Source of the DNA: Synaphobranchus kaupii | Taxonomy: Eukaryota; Chordata; Actinopteri; Anguilliformes; Synaphobranchidae | Assembly: GCA_029718625.1 (NCBI GenBank) | Contig: CM056381.1 | Coordinates: 50,290,707-50,354,706 of the forward strand | Direction: 5' to 3' | Length of the DNA: 64,000 bases | Shown: positions 10,301 through 19,763 of the stretch, piece after piece | Position numbering within the stretch: position 1 is the first letter of the stretch | How the letters are laid out: every line of letters begins with the position of its first letter | Notes under the pieces: generated by a model | Databases searched by the model: none | Seen by the model: only the letters and a program-made list of their open reading frames with translations | Told to the model about the DNA's origin: nothing | Translations under genes and position numbers: made by a program

Positions 10301-10714
10301 ATCGTCGGTCGCGGATTGGGAGGCGAAGGCGTGACGGAACTGCTCCACAACGTCATCTTGGGAGCTGGAGGGAGCGACGACGACTGCATAGTCACCCTGG
10401 GGACGGACAGCGGTGACCGTGACATCGCCCTGAGGGCTGGCCGGCGGTGGCTGTGTAGCCTTGGAGGCCGGCCGGTGGGGACGGCGATGGCGTCGCCTTG
10501 GAGACCGGCCTGTGGTGACGGCGAGTGCGTCGCCCTGGAGGCCGGCGGTCCTAGCATCGCCCGGGCTTTGGCTCTCACCCAGGCACTGGCTCAGGTGCTT
10601 CTCCAGAGCATCCTGGCAGGCCAGTTCGTAGCGGGATTGCCTAGCAGCATAGCGGCCGAAGGCGGGGTGGAGCGGGGACAGGAAGTCGGCTAGGTCCTTA
10701 TCTGGTCGGTTCAT
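7325..10714 (-). CDS. Giant tandem-repeat ORF with duplicated Gag-N-like modules
   Basis: 1129 codons filling nearly the whole interior. I chose the ATG at 10714 (MNRPDKDLADF) because the predicted RNA starts inside the LTR and this ATG lies 3 nt from the LTR; the open frame upstream is LTR sequence. Residues ~1-115 are unique. At ~115-230 there are two diverged copies of the helper Gag N-terminus: EQFRHAF...DRRVDHVLEVLK and GQIRHALACQTAV...GRRLDG. Next come about 41 11-residue units like ASCFQGDAAVA, about 35 8-residue units (VRSPSSPP, PPRSSPPV), 9 units like RPPERFRPRHS, and a short tail ending DARRRPF. There is no capsid core, zinc knuckle or enzyme domain. By analogy it could act as a Gag-like protein: a helper-binding N-terminus and a basic Arg/Ser/Pro tail that may bind RNA. 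That function is inference. Confidence 0.72.
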   Translation of the reverse strand: MNRPDKDLADFLSPLHPAFGRYAARQSRYELACQDALEKHLSQCLGESQSPGDARTAGLQGDALAVTTGRSPRRRHRRPHRPASKATQPPPASPQGDVTVTAVRPQGDYAVVVAPSSSQDDVVEQFRHAFASQSATDDLLDRRVDHVLEVLKGLAEQVSQTSLVGSSLDEESFSAALPQGDNADTIAPSSSQDDVLGQIRHALACQTAVGDRRGRRLDGMFELLRGLSEQVTRTLLAARTQGKDTASTAPLQGNDVVVVARPQGEEPFAASCLQGDAVVAASCFQGDAAVAASCLQGDAAVAASCFQGDAAVAASCFQGDAAVAASCFQGDAAVAASCFQGDAVVAASCFQGDAAVAASCFLGDAAVAASCFQGEAAVAASCFQGDAAVAASCSQGDTAVAASCFLGDAAVAASCFQGDAAVATSCFLGDAAVAASCFQGDAAVAASCFQGDAAVAASCFLGDAAVAASCFQGDAAVAASCFQGDAAVAASCFLGDAAVAASCFQGEAAVAASCFLGDAAVAASCFQGDAAVAASCFQGDAAVAASCFLGDAAVAASCFQGEAAAAASCFQGDAAVAASCFLGDAAVAASCFQGDAAVAASCLLGDAVVAASCFQGDAAVAASCFQGDAAVAASCFQGNAVVAASCFQGDAVVAASCFQGDAAVAASCFQGDAAVAASCLLGDAVVAASCFQGDAAVAASCFQGDAVVAASCFLGETVVTASCFQGDAVIAAPVRSPASPPVRSPASPPVRSPSSPPVRSPSSPPVRSPSSPPVRSPSSPPVRSPSSPPVRSPSSPPVRSPSSPPVRSPSSPPVRSPSSPPVRSPSSPPVRSPSSPPVRSPSCPSVPPRSSPPGPPRSSPPVPPRSSPPVPPRSSHPVPSRSRPPVLPRSSPPVPPRSSPPVPPRSSPPVPPRSSPPVPPRSSPPVPPRSSPPVPPRSSPPVPPRSSHPVPPRSSHPVPPRSSHPVPPRSSHPVPPRSSHPVPPRSCHPVPPRSSHPVPPRSSHPVPLHSSLPVPLRRRPPERFRPRRGWPPERFRPCRGWPPERFRPRHSRPPERFHPRHSRPPERFRPLHSRPPERFRPLHSRPPERLRPRHVWPPVRFSPHCGRPPERSCPLPPVVFLLDARRRPF
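7387..7672 (-). repeat. 33-bp tandem array (about 9 units), C-terminal part of the giant ORF
   Basis: Plus-strand unit begins CAGGAGGCCGGCTGTGG, period 33 bp, about nine imperfect copies. In the ORF frame it encodes 11-residue units of the type RPPERFRPRHS, rich in Arg and Pro. Confidence 0.9.
7673..8525 (-). repeat. 24-bp tandem array (about 35 units) in the giant ORF
   Basis: Successive blocks of 24-bp units on the plus strand. GACTGGATGACTGGAACGGG type covers about 7690-7885 and GGACTGGGGGACTGGAACGA type about 7886-8060. Mixed units follow to 8182, and then CAGGAGGGCTGGAAGGGGAA type to 8525. In the ORF frame these encode PPRSSPPV-type and then VRSPSSPP-type octapeptides. The blockwise homogeneity indicates recent unit-by-unit expansion. 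Confidence 0.92.
8526..9870 (-). repeat. 33-bp tandem array (about 41 units) in the giant ORF
   Basis: Plus-strand unit GGAAACAGGAGGCGGCGACT plus 13 bases, period 33 bp, about 41 imperfect copies. It encodes ASCFQGDAAVA-type 11-mers with a Cys in nearly every unit. Related QGD motifs occur singly in the unique N-terminal region, so the array probably grew from a pre-existing motif. Confidence 0.92.
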
Positions 10715-10715
10715 T
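10705..10715 (-). promoter_or_regulatory. Self-priming primer-binding site, overlapping the start codon
   Basis: Minus-strand AATGAACCGAC, one base from the end of the 5' LTR. It is the perfect 11-nt complement of GTCGGTTCATT at 11770-11760, the predicted first 11 nt of the transcript. The ORF start codon (10714-10712) lies within it. Tf1/sushi-group elements are known to prime reverse transcription from the folded-back 5' end of their own RNA. Confidence 0.82.
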
Positions 10716-10716
10716 C

Positions 10717-12057
10717 TGTTACGATCCCGGTAAAGGTTTGGACCTAAATGCACGACTGAGGCAGAAAATAAAGGAAAGGAGTATTTATTAAAGTTAAAGT
10801 GTTGGGGTAGTCCCAACACTGTACAGGAATGACAAAGACATAGTATTACACAGGGACTGTTAGGAAGCCCGGGACGGGCTGCTCCAAGCCGGAGCTGGGC
10901 TGGCAGGTCTGGAACGTTTCGTTCCAAGCCGGAACTGGACTGGACTGGAACTGGACCGGGAGGTCCACACTGGAATCAGGGTCTGGAACGGATTTGTTCC
11001 AAACCGGAACTGGACTGGAACTGGAACTGGACCGGGAGGTCCACACTGGGAACAGAGTCTGGAACGGATTGTTCCAAACCGGAACTGGACTGGACAGGTA
11101 GGTGCACGGCTCACACCTGGACTGGACTGGAACTAGCTGGGGAGCGCCTCACTATGGCAGGACAGGAACTGGACCGGAATGACTGCACCGGTACAGAACA
11201 AAACAAGCAGTAGGGGTTAGTGCAAGGGAAGGCACGGAAATGACCGGGAGGTTCTCACGGAGGAGCAGGGCTTGATAGGTAGGTGGTTGGTGAAGCACGG
11301 CAGGGCTGGGTAGTGTGGCGTAGCTGCGGTAGGTCCGGAAGGAGCTGCCTGGTCTCCAGAGCTCCAGGAGCCGGCGCCGAAGAACTAGTTGGCTTCTTCG
11401 GTCGGACAGGAACAACTGGAGGGTAGCCAGGTAACAAGCCAACCCGGAGCCTACACGAGCTGGAGGTGGAGGTACCGCAACACACACAACGAAAACGGGG
11501 GGAAACGAACACTGCCACGGGAGAATGGGAGCTGGGTTAGATGGAGGAGAAGGGAAACAGGTTAGCTGCATGCACAACAGGAATTGATGAGGAGGTAAAC
11601 TACCAGACTGTAGTTAGGAGCGGAACCCAAGCTGCAAGGGGATAATATCCCACAACCAAGCGAGTAGTTCGTAGTACACGACCAGGGAAACAACGAGCAT
11701 TAACACCGCGTGACGATAGTTAAGCGAACAGTAAACAGGGTCTGAAGGGTTAGACATGTAATGAACCGACAAAGCAGGGGAGACAGCAGGTGGGTTAAAT
11801 AAGGGAGTGAGATTGGAATCAACAAGGCACAGGTGCGGAAAGTAACCGGGAGTGCTTGTTAATTAGACAGGTGAGGAATGCAAGAAACGAGAGGGGAAGG
11901 TGATAGGCGGAAACCAAACTGGGAAACAAAGAGAGCCAAACAGAGGGGAAACGCCTAGTCCGCAGCAGCGGGGAAAACACGGACAAGGGAATCCAACAAG
12001 ACACGGAGGGACATGACAAAACCGGGAAAACGGACTGGAAGGGAACGGAACGTCACA
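10717..12057 (-). repeat. 5' LTR of the non-autonomous element
   Basis: 1341 bp, apparently identical to 5974-7314. On the minus strand U3 is 287 nt (12057-11771), followed by a long R of about 1 kb. AATAAA is at 10789-10784, close to the LTR end. Confidence 0.95.
11760..11802 (-). promoter_or_regulatory. LTR promoter: TATA-like box and predicted RNA start
   Basis: Minus-strand TTATTTAA (11802-11795). Its TATTTAA starts at 11801, 31 nt upstream of 11770, where the self-priming sequence GTCGGTTCATT begins. The helper has the same 31-nt spacing. The start site is inferred from spacing and the PBS match. Confidence 0.7.
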
Positions 12058-12064
12058 CTTAAAG

Positions 12065-12708
12065 TGTTAAAATAAGAACACCAATGAAGCGGACAGAATC
12101 CGCGAATAGGAAAGAAAAACAGAAAATGAAAAAACAGCTCCTACTCTCAAAACCATAGAGCAATACAGAGGAGACTGAAAAAAGGGAGAAATAATATCAA
12201 CCCGAAAATAATCGGGCGAACGAGGCTCGTAGGCTCGAGAAATAAAAGGAAAAGGAAAATACCTCTCACTCTTGATAGAGAGAAAACAAAGAAATAAAGA
12301 GAGGTAGAGAGAAATGGAAAAGAAAGCTGTCTCAGAGAGACTAGCAAGGTAGCAATAGCGAGGGACAGAAAATGCAAAGGAAAGTGTGTATCCTATGTGT
12401 GTCTAAAGCACAAAAAGGCAAGTCCCTAGTAACTCCAAAGCAAGGCGATGGAGGAAAGCGGTCTCCTTAGAGTGCCTACCTATACCTTACCGGCTTAGTG
12501 TCAAAATGAGGGAATAACAACCAAGCACTGGAAGAAGAAAATCCTGGGCTTAAATAGAGACAGGAAATCGAAAACAGGTGCACTCACTAAGTGCCGGAAA
12601 GAAAGGAAACCCTGGCGTGGAACACGAAAAAATCCGATAGATTGCCCAGTCAAAAAGAAAAGAATGAACGACCGCAGAACTAAGGAAAGGCAGGCGCAAC
12701 CCATGACA
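12065..12708 (-). repeat. 3' LTR of a second, dead chromovirus
   Basis: 644 bp on the minus strand, beginning TGTCATGGGTTGCG and ending TTTTAACA. It is preceded by a polypurine tract (AGAGGGGGGTCC at about 12719-12708) and a pol remnant in the same orientation. The left end abuts the CTTAA target site of the younger non-autonomous element. No matching 5' LTR is in the window. Confidence 0.82.
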
Positions 12709-12836
12709 GGACCCCCCCTCTAAGGGACGATCCCAGACAATCCCTCAGGGCCCTCATGGTGGAACGCCCTAATCAAGTCAGGGTCCAAAATGTTTCTAGC
12801 AGGAACCCAACAGCGTTCCTCCGGGCCATAGCCCTC

Positions 12837-13292
12837 CTAATCAACTAAAAACTGGAACCATCTGCCCACACGTCTCTCTGCGAATATGCGCCGAACTGTA
12901 TACACCGGACCTACCCCCACGAGCCGGGGAGGGAGCAGCGGCTTGTCCGCCGGAGCAAGAGCGCTGATGAGCACCAGTTTTAGTCGGGCGACATGAAACG
13001 TCGGGTGTATGCGCATGGAACGCGGCAATTGCAGACGCACCATAACCGGGTTAATTTTCCCAACGATCTTAAAAGGACCAACGTAGCGCGGGGCGAGTTT
13101 GTGAGACTCCACCCTCAATGGGAGGTCTCATATGGAGAGCCACACTCGTTGTCCAACCCGGTAGGACGGAGCCATGGCGCGCAGAAGCGATGAACGGACA
13201 CGCCTCCAAACAGCTCGGTACTTCCCTGTCAGACCGGTCATAAATGCACGAGAGGGCGTCCGGTTTAACATTCTTCGAACCGGGGCGTCAGG
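12837..13292 (-). pseudogene. pol: Chromovirus integrase C-terminus and chromodomain remnant
   Basis: Minus-strand text reads GKYRAVWRRVRSSLL, SYRVGQRVWLSI, LAPRYVGPFKIVGKINP, RIHPTFHVARLK and then VYTVRRIFAERRVGRWFQFL. This is the integrase C-terminal region and the start of the chromodomain of a Tf1/sushi-group element. At least one frame change separates the two halves (about 13118-13130). The chromodomain is followed by a stop at about 12837. Everything upstream of integrase is missing; at about 13293 the sequence changes to the plus-strand BEL/Pao integrase. Clearly inactive. Confidence 0.85.
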
Positions 13293-13862
13293 TTGGCACA
13301 ACTCAGAGGCAAGTATTGGATCCCGCAAGCCAATTCTGCAATCAGAAAGCTAATCTACGAGTGCGCAGTGTGCCGTAGGATCAGTGGAAAGGTTGGAGAG
13401 CAAAAGATGGCAAACCTACCCAAAGATCGCCTCTTGCCCAACAAACCCCCTTTTACGAATACCAGCATTGACTATTTCAGGCTATTGGAAAGGTTGGAGA
13501 GCAAAAGATGGAAAACCTACCTGAAGATCACCTCTTGCCCAACAAACCCCCTTTTACGAATACCGGCGTTGACTATTTTGGGCCATTTGATGTAAAGCGG
13601 GGCTGGAGCACAGTCAAAAGTACGGCGTGTTGTTCACCTGCCTCACCCTCAGAGCCGTGCACATAGAAGTTGCAGACAGCCTCGACACAGACTCATCAAC
13701 GCAATTCGCCATTTTGTATGCAGAAGAGGTCAAGTCACCATCATGCGCTCTGACAACGGCACAAACTTCGTGGGCGCTGAAAGGGAGTTGAGAGAAGCAA
13801 TTCAACACCTGAATAATGACAAGATTGAAAGAGCCTTGCAACCAAAGGGAATCAAGTGGATA
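13293..13862 (+). pseudogene. pol: BEL/Pao integrase remnant, N-terminal and core part
   Basis: Continues the element seen at 4340-5625. About 13300-13480 reads LRGKYWIPQANSAIRKLIYE, CAVCRRISGKVGEQKMANLP and NKPPFTNTSIDYF, the integrase zinc-binding region and the approach to the core. About 100 bp (lerleskrwktylk region, 13480-13580) are a tandem duplication. After frameshifts the core follows: VLFTCLTLRAVHIEVADSLD, then MRSDNGTNFVGAERELREAI in another frame. Text breaks at 13862 where a UnaL2-like repeat inserted. Multiple frame changes show it is dead. Confidence 0.88.
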
Positions 13863-14210
13863 TTCATTACATTACATTACATTACATTCATTTAGCAGAC
13901 GCTTTTATCCAAAGCGACGTACAATAAGTGCATACAGAGACGTCATCAAGATCACTACAGAACAGACAAGACAAAGCACATCCTTCCCATAATGTAGCAG
14001 CTATCCCTAGTAATGAACATTGACTGTAGTTCACAGTAAGCTGTGGGTAAATCAGCTATACTACACTTCTATTCTAAATACTATTATAAAACTATAACAA
14101 ACAGACAGGAAAACACAGGGAACTAGTAAACACAGGGAACTGATATTCCTAGGTTAGAATATCAGTCAAGGTGGAGTCTGAAGAGGTGTGTCTTTAGGCC
14201 TCGACGGAAT
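13863..14210 (-). repeat. UnaL2-like non-LTR retrotransposon 3' fragment
   Basis: Starts with (ATTAC)n and then CATTTAGCAGACGCTTTTAT followed by CCAAAGCGACGTACAATAAG. It is the minus-strand orientation of the tail family at 2701-3240. It interrupts the BEL/Pao integrase: coding text stops at 13862 and resumes at about 14215. Confidence 0.65.
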
Positions 14211-14815
14211 GCAGGCAGGGTTCGATTCAACAGTCCAGCCGCATCCCACCAGGGCGGGGTTTGGGAAAGACAGATTCAAACAGTGAGAAGAATCCTCAAT
14301 TCCTTATTGAAAGAGCAAGCTGTGAATGACGATTGTATTCAGACATGTGTGAGGTCGAGAGCATCATCAACAACAAGCCGCTCACAAGTGTCTCGGATGA
14401 CACGCACGACCTCGAGCCTCTAACATCTAATCATTTATTGCTGCTGAAGTCTCAACTCAGCATGCCCCCAGGCATCTTCAACAAAGACGACACGTACACA
14501 AGAAAGTGATGGAAGCAAGTCCAATATCTTGCTGATTTATTCTGGACCAGATAGAAACGCGAGTATCTTCCACTCCTCCAAGAACGCCAGAAATGGTCAA
14601 GGCCAAGAAGAAACTTCACAGCTGGAGATGTTGTCCTACAAATGGACAGTTCTTCCCCTCGCAATTCCTGGCTCATGAGGAGAGTAGTTGAAACGTTGCC
14701 AGATTCCAGTGGAACAGTACAAAGAGTGAAGATAAAAACTAAGTCCAGCATTCTGGAAAGGCCTGTAAATAAACTGCTTGTTGCAAGAAGCAATGTCAGG
14801 AGAGAAGATTGAGTG
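14211..14815 (+). pseudogene. pol: BEL/Pao integrase C-terminal remnant
   Basis: Reads in shifting frames as [55 protein letters not shown]-type, REYLPLLQERQKWSRPRRNF, AGDVVLQMDSSSPRNSWL and RRVVETLPDSSGTV. This is the conserved C-terminal block of BEL/Pao polyproteins. A stop interrupts YTRK at about 14508. The block ends about 170 bp before the 3' LTR. Confidence 0.87.
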
Positions 14816-14988
14816 AGAATATTTCAGAAGAAAAACGAAAGCAAGGAAGAATATTTGAGAAAACAGAAGAATCGCAAGAAACAAATATACGTTTTTCCTA
14901 GTTCATGGACATCAAAAGTAGTTTGGCTCTTAATGTTTAAGTTTGACAATTGATAGTCCTCCTGCCTAACCAATTGGGGGCCGGGTAA

Positions 14989-15340
14989 TGTAAGAGCCAA
15001 TGAGGAACTAGTTGATTAATAATAATTTCATTAAAAACTATTAAAAATGGGTGATAGTTTCATTAAAGTTCATAAGGTTCATATTAATCTAAAATGCATA
15101 ATTTAGTAATGTATAAATGATAAGAACATTTCTATACTTTTGGACTTCTGACTGTATAAATATGACATCATTGTTGTAACTTTGGTTAGTTTGGAGTCAG
15201 ATATTGTTGGAAGCAACACAGTTTTTTGACCATACGCTTGACATTATAACTTAGTTTTTTTCTAATTAAACATATAAAAGGAAAGTTATCTTGTCTCATC
15301 GTTCGCATTGCGAATACTGTTTGTTAGACTTACTCCAACA
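14989..15340 (+). repeat. BEL/Pao LTR
   Basis: Begins TGTAAGAGCC directly after a purine-rich tract (ATTGGGGGCCGGG) and ends ACTCCAACA, 352 bp. It contains TATAAATATG at about 15156 and ATTAAACATATAAAA near the end. The following AGTGGTACATTTACGG resembles a primer-binding site start, so this LTR might also have been the left LTR of a second, now lost copy. No 5' partner LTR was found in the window. Confidence 0.7.
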
Positions 15341-16696
15341 AGTGGTACATTTACGGTGAAGAAAAATCAAACGGAGTGCCACTACAGTTATAAATGTTTT
15401 ATGGGTTAGTGCTATTGTTTTGGAGATGCATCATTTAGCCTCATATGCTGATCAATAAAGGCTAATAACACACTAGCACTTCTTGTACATTTTATCACCA
15501 CTGCAGTTAAGTAAAAAAGTAAACGAAATACGTTTTCTGTGAGAAATGTATTGTCAAGCTTACGTGCATTCACTGCTGTCTACGTTTTAAAGCTCAGGGG
15601 CCCATCATAACTAGCTTCTGCCACTGGTGAAGATTAAACTGTCGCTGTTACTGTCTGATATTCCATTGGCTGTAGTAGAGAGACTAGCGAGAGGTCACTT
15701 ATTACATCTGCAGGGTTGTACTGTAAGTTTCCCCTGTCACTAACAACAGTTAGTGCTGAGTTTAAGACTGCTAAAGTGTGGGCTGTAATAAGCCCCGGAG
15801 CAATCAATAGCTGAGTAGGTGCAGGATTCAATGAATGTGATTTACACTGGTCAAATGTGTACACGAGACAATAAGAGATCAGCTTCATTACACCCAAATT
15901 TTAATGAAGTTGCTGGTCTGAAAGGTGGAACAACATAGTTGACTAGCAGAAAAGGCCAATAGTGCAAAGGGAGGTGATAGCATTGGAGGAGATGCAAGCC
16001 CAGGCTCTGGGCATGGTGACAGAAATGGTGGAGGAGATGTAAGCCCAGGTCATGGGTATGGGGGTACAGGAGGCCCGAACCATGGGCAGCAGGACAGCCG
16101 AGGACAGCATACATGGTGGGAATGCTGAGAGGAGGAATCTAGAAGCACAGACCTTTTGGAAGTTCCAATGCATGAAGGTTCTTGGGAGAAGGGGTGCATA
16201 GGCAGCCCCATGACTAATTACTACAATCAACAGCAGCAAAATGCTGGAGACCCAGTGGAGGGAGACCATTAAAGAAGGAGGGAGAGGAAATATGCAGTAG
16301 ATAGTCTTCAAAAGGGAGGAAGAGAGTGGGGAGAAGCCAAAGTGAAGAACACTTAAATGCGAAAGACTTGAGGCTAATTGTAGACCTGGGTAAAAAAGTG
16401 GTCAGATCAAACCCAACAGCATATCATTATCAAGTTGATTAGTCCATGGGAGGATAACGTGGGAGAGGTGAATGAGAGAAAAAAAAGTGTCAGGAACAAG
16501 GGGATGAAGAGCATACAGTTAACCTATAGGAACTGACTGCAGGAGGTACCCAGCAGTATCATACTAGTAGTGTCTGTCAGGGTGAGTTCATTACACTACA
16601 CACTGCATTTTCCATATATGGCGGTACACCTTAGTCATCCATAAAGCTCACAGGATCACTGCTGATATATGGTCTATGGATACAACTGGCCATTCT
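15341..16696. other. No recognised feature
   Basis: Unassigned sequence. A weak internal duplication (gatgcaagcccaggctctgg and gatgtaagcccaggtcatgg, about 15990-16060) gives open but unrecognisable frames. No gene can be supported. Confidence 0.45.
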
Positions 16697-16877
16697 ATGG
16701 GGAGAGATCAGTGCCACCTGAACTTGAACCTGAATTTTCAAAACATTCATTTTTTTACCCTGGGATTTCAAAACCAGAATTTCAAGGAGGTGAATTCAAT
16801 AACAAAAAATTCAGTAACATCAACATTCAGACAAAGAAATTCAGGTTCAAGTTCAGGTGGCACTGATCTCTCCCCAT
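16697..16877. mobile_element. 181-bp inverted-repeat MITE-like hairpin
   Basis: ATGGGGAGAGATCAGTGCCA plus 22 more bases at 16697-16738 are repeated in inverted orientation at 16837-16877, near-perfectly, around a ~100-bp AT-rich centre. No clear target duplication and no superfamily assignment. Confidence 0.7.
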
Positions 16878-17689
16878 ATCATTCCACATTTGGAGAGAAA
16901 AATAGTGTATAACATTGCTTTAAAACCTGCGGTGGGACTATTTGAAGAAACCAAAACCAGGTAAAACTGAATATATCAGATTTATAAAACAGCCTTGGTA
17001 GGGCCATTAACTTTGTATGTGCTTTCTGCATTCAAATAAATGCATGGGCTGCTTTTATTTTTTTGAATGCTTGGCTGGTTGGCCTTGTTTTTGCAAGAAA
17101 CCATTCATCTCAAACTTTAGGCATGCATATTGAATGATAACAATGTAAGCTATCATTCAATATTCCACCGAGGAATTTTCTGAGCACAGACCTTGTTGCC
17201 ATTGAATGCACTAGATATGACGTCTGTGGCATACAATTAGGCCTATTGCAAACAAAACCATATTAGCACATTTCAGATTCTCTCTGACGCTCTCCCATAG
17301 TGTTTCACATGGTGGCAGTGTCTGCTCTACATCCCTGCTCTCCAAAGTGCCATTTTGATTTTGTCATGTGCCTCCATTTGGCTGTCAGCCTGTTATTCTT
17401 TGTGCAACCATGATGCACTGGACCAAACAGAAAACAGCTTATTTCAGCCTGTCTTTGCCACATTACAGATCAATTAGCTAGATGCACAAGAGCGTCTTTT
17501 TGCCACTGATTTAGGACATTATAGAAAGACTGAGGGCCGTGACTATGCTGTCTGCACAGAGCTTCATCTCAAAACCTGTCTGACATCGATTCATTCTAAA
17601 AGAAAAATGAGGCTGTAAATGGCAGAAGCACTCTTATTTAGTCTTATCTTGTATGTAACAAGAATGTATGTTATGATAAAACACCAAGG
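16878..17689. other. No recognised feature
   Basis: Unique-looking AT-rich sequence. No exon, RNA or repeat family recognised. Confidence 0.45.
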
Positions 17690-18019
17690 GCTCTATCTTG
17701 GCGATCTTAGCGCTTGCTCTAAGCGCATGGTGTTAAGTGCATTTAGGGCGTGTCCAAGTCCACTTTTGCAATTTAGACGGTGTGTTTTTTGAGCGCTAAA
17801 CACGGGGCAACGTGCAAATGGGCTGAACCTAGTCTCTTCATTAATTATAGGTGTGTCTTGGGTGTGACATGCAATAAACCAATCAAAATGTCATATCCCA
17901 TTCCCTTTAAAAGCCTGCTTTCCACCTTGGCGGATTGCTTATATGATGGTGAAACAGACACCGTGTGTGTTTAGTGCGATCAAGGAATAGGCTATATGAA
18001 TCAATAGTAGCCTATGATC

Positions 18020-19763
18020 AATATTATTCGCACTAACCATTATGAGTTCCCTGTCATTCCTGACAGTGCTGTTATTTTACAAAATATATGTGGTTAAATT
18101 TTGTTATAAGCACCTGCAACAGCTAAGAATAAGCTACCAATGGCTTCCGTCTCACCATAGAAAGCGCCAAATTAGCGTGCTTGTTCAACGAATTTCGTTT
18201 GATTATGCAATGAACTCATGTTCAAGCTTCATCCGAAGTTTATTAGGCCTACCTGCATTCTAATTTTGATTAATAACATAAATAACGTTATTTTGCCTTA
18301 ATGATGACACTAAATACAATAAAGCTGTCAGGTTGGCAACCCATAGGTTCACGCATATTTTCCCTTGTTTTATAATATCCTGCTTATGGAAATGTGACCA
18401 ACCTGTTTTACTGGTAGTGTAATGCTTTAAAACAATCTACTTTTCTGAATATCAGAAACAACGTGATCGGAACCGTGGTTCCAGAGAAAAAGCCCAAAAC
18501 GCAGTTTTTTACAGAATTAATTAAAAAGTGCCTAGAGGGAGACATTCATGGCTATTGCCAGGCCGAGGAGCAGAGCACAGGGTCGGGCATAGGCTTGTTC
18601 GAACCGGGAGACTCCCCTGAACGATAGAATACCAGAAACAACGTGATCGGAACCTTGTTTCCCGAGAAAAAGCCCAAAACGCAGTTTTTTACAGAATTAA
18701 TTCAAAGTACCTCGTGGGAGACATTTATGGCTATTTCCAGGCCCAGGAGCAAAGCACAGGCTTGGGCATAGGCTTGTTGGAACCGGGAGACTCCCCTGAA
18801 CGATCGAATACCAGAAACAATGCGATCGGAACCGGGGTTCCCGAGAAACAACGCGATCGGGACCGTGGTTCCCGAAAAAAAGCCCAAAACGAATATTATT
18901 CGCACTAACCATTATGAGTTCCCTGTCATTCCTGACAGTGCTGTTATTTTACAAAATATATGTGGTTAAATTTTGTTATAAGCACCTGCAACAGCTAAGA
19001 ATAAGCTACCAATGGCTTCCGTCTCACCATAGAAAGCGCCAAATTAGCGTGCTTGTTCAACGAATTTCGTTTGATTATGCAATGAACTCATGTTCAAGCT
19101 TCATCCGAAGTTTATTAGGCCTACCTGCATTCTAATTTTGATTAATAACATAAATAACGTTATTTTGCCTTAATGATGACACTAAATGCAATAAAGCTGT
19201 CAGGTTGGCAACCCATAGGTTCACGCATATTTTCCCTTGTTTTATAATATCCTGCTTATGGAAATGTGACCAACCTGTTTTACTGGTAGCGTAATGCTTT
19301 AAAACAATCTACTTTTCTGAATATCAGAAACAACGTGATCGGAACCGTGGTTCCAGAGAAAAAGCCCAAAACGCAGTTTTTTACAGAATTAATTAAAAAG
19401 TGCCTAGAGGGAGACATTCATGGCTATTGCCGGGCCCAGGAGCGGAGCGGAGCACAGGCTCGGGCATAGGCTTGCTTGAACGGGGAGACTCCCCTAAACG
19501 ATCGAATACCAGAAACAATGCGATCGGAACTGTGGTTCCCGAGAAAAAGCCCAAAACGCAGTTTTTTACAGAATTAAATAAAAAGTGCCTCACGGGAGAC
19601 ATTTATGGCTATTGCCAGGCCAAGGAGCGGAGCACAGGGTCGGGCATAGGCTTGTTCGAACCGGGAGACTCCCCTGAACGATCTCATACCAGAAACAATG
19701 CGATCGGAACCGTGGTTCCCAAGAAACAACGCCATCGGAACCGTGGTTACCGTGAAAAAGCCC
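18020..19763. repeat. 872-bp tandem duplication
   Basis: The segment starting AATATTATTCGCACTAACCA at 18020 restarts at 18892. Equivalent landmarks (e.g. 18421 and 19293) keep an offset of 872. Only a few differences are visible over the first ~430 bp (e.g. 18311 region A to G), so the duplication is recent. Its downstream part consists of ~180-bp satellite units that have since been rearranged. Confidence 0.9.

Larger units (their letters stand above)
5974..12057 (-). mobile_element. Young non-autonomous LTR retrotransposon with one giant repetitive ORF
   Basis: Two 1341-bp direct repeats (5974-7314 and 10717-12057) begin TGTGACGTTCC and end CGTAACA on the minus strand. They flank a 3402-bp interior, with a perfect 5-bp target duplication CTTAA at 5969-5973 and 12058-12062. 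The LTRs look identical by eye. The interior has no protease, RT, RNase H or integrase; it holds a self-priming PBS, one long ORF and a polypurine tract. The LTR ends, 287-nt U3, promoter spacing and PPT (GGGGGGGTAC) match those of the intact chromovirus at 20123-27224, which is the likely source of its enzymes. It inserted right beside the 3' LTR of the dead minus-strand chromovirus (12065-12708). Confidence 0.95.

Noticed and set aside
10714..10927. Longer start of the giant ORF inside the LTR
   Set aside because: The upstream 71 codons are LTR sequence. The frame is open there in both LTR copies, but the ATG next to the PBS matches the helper layout and begins the element-specific protein.
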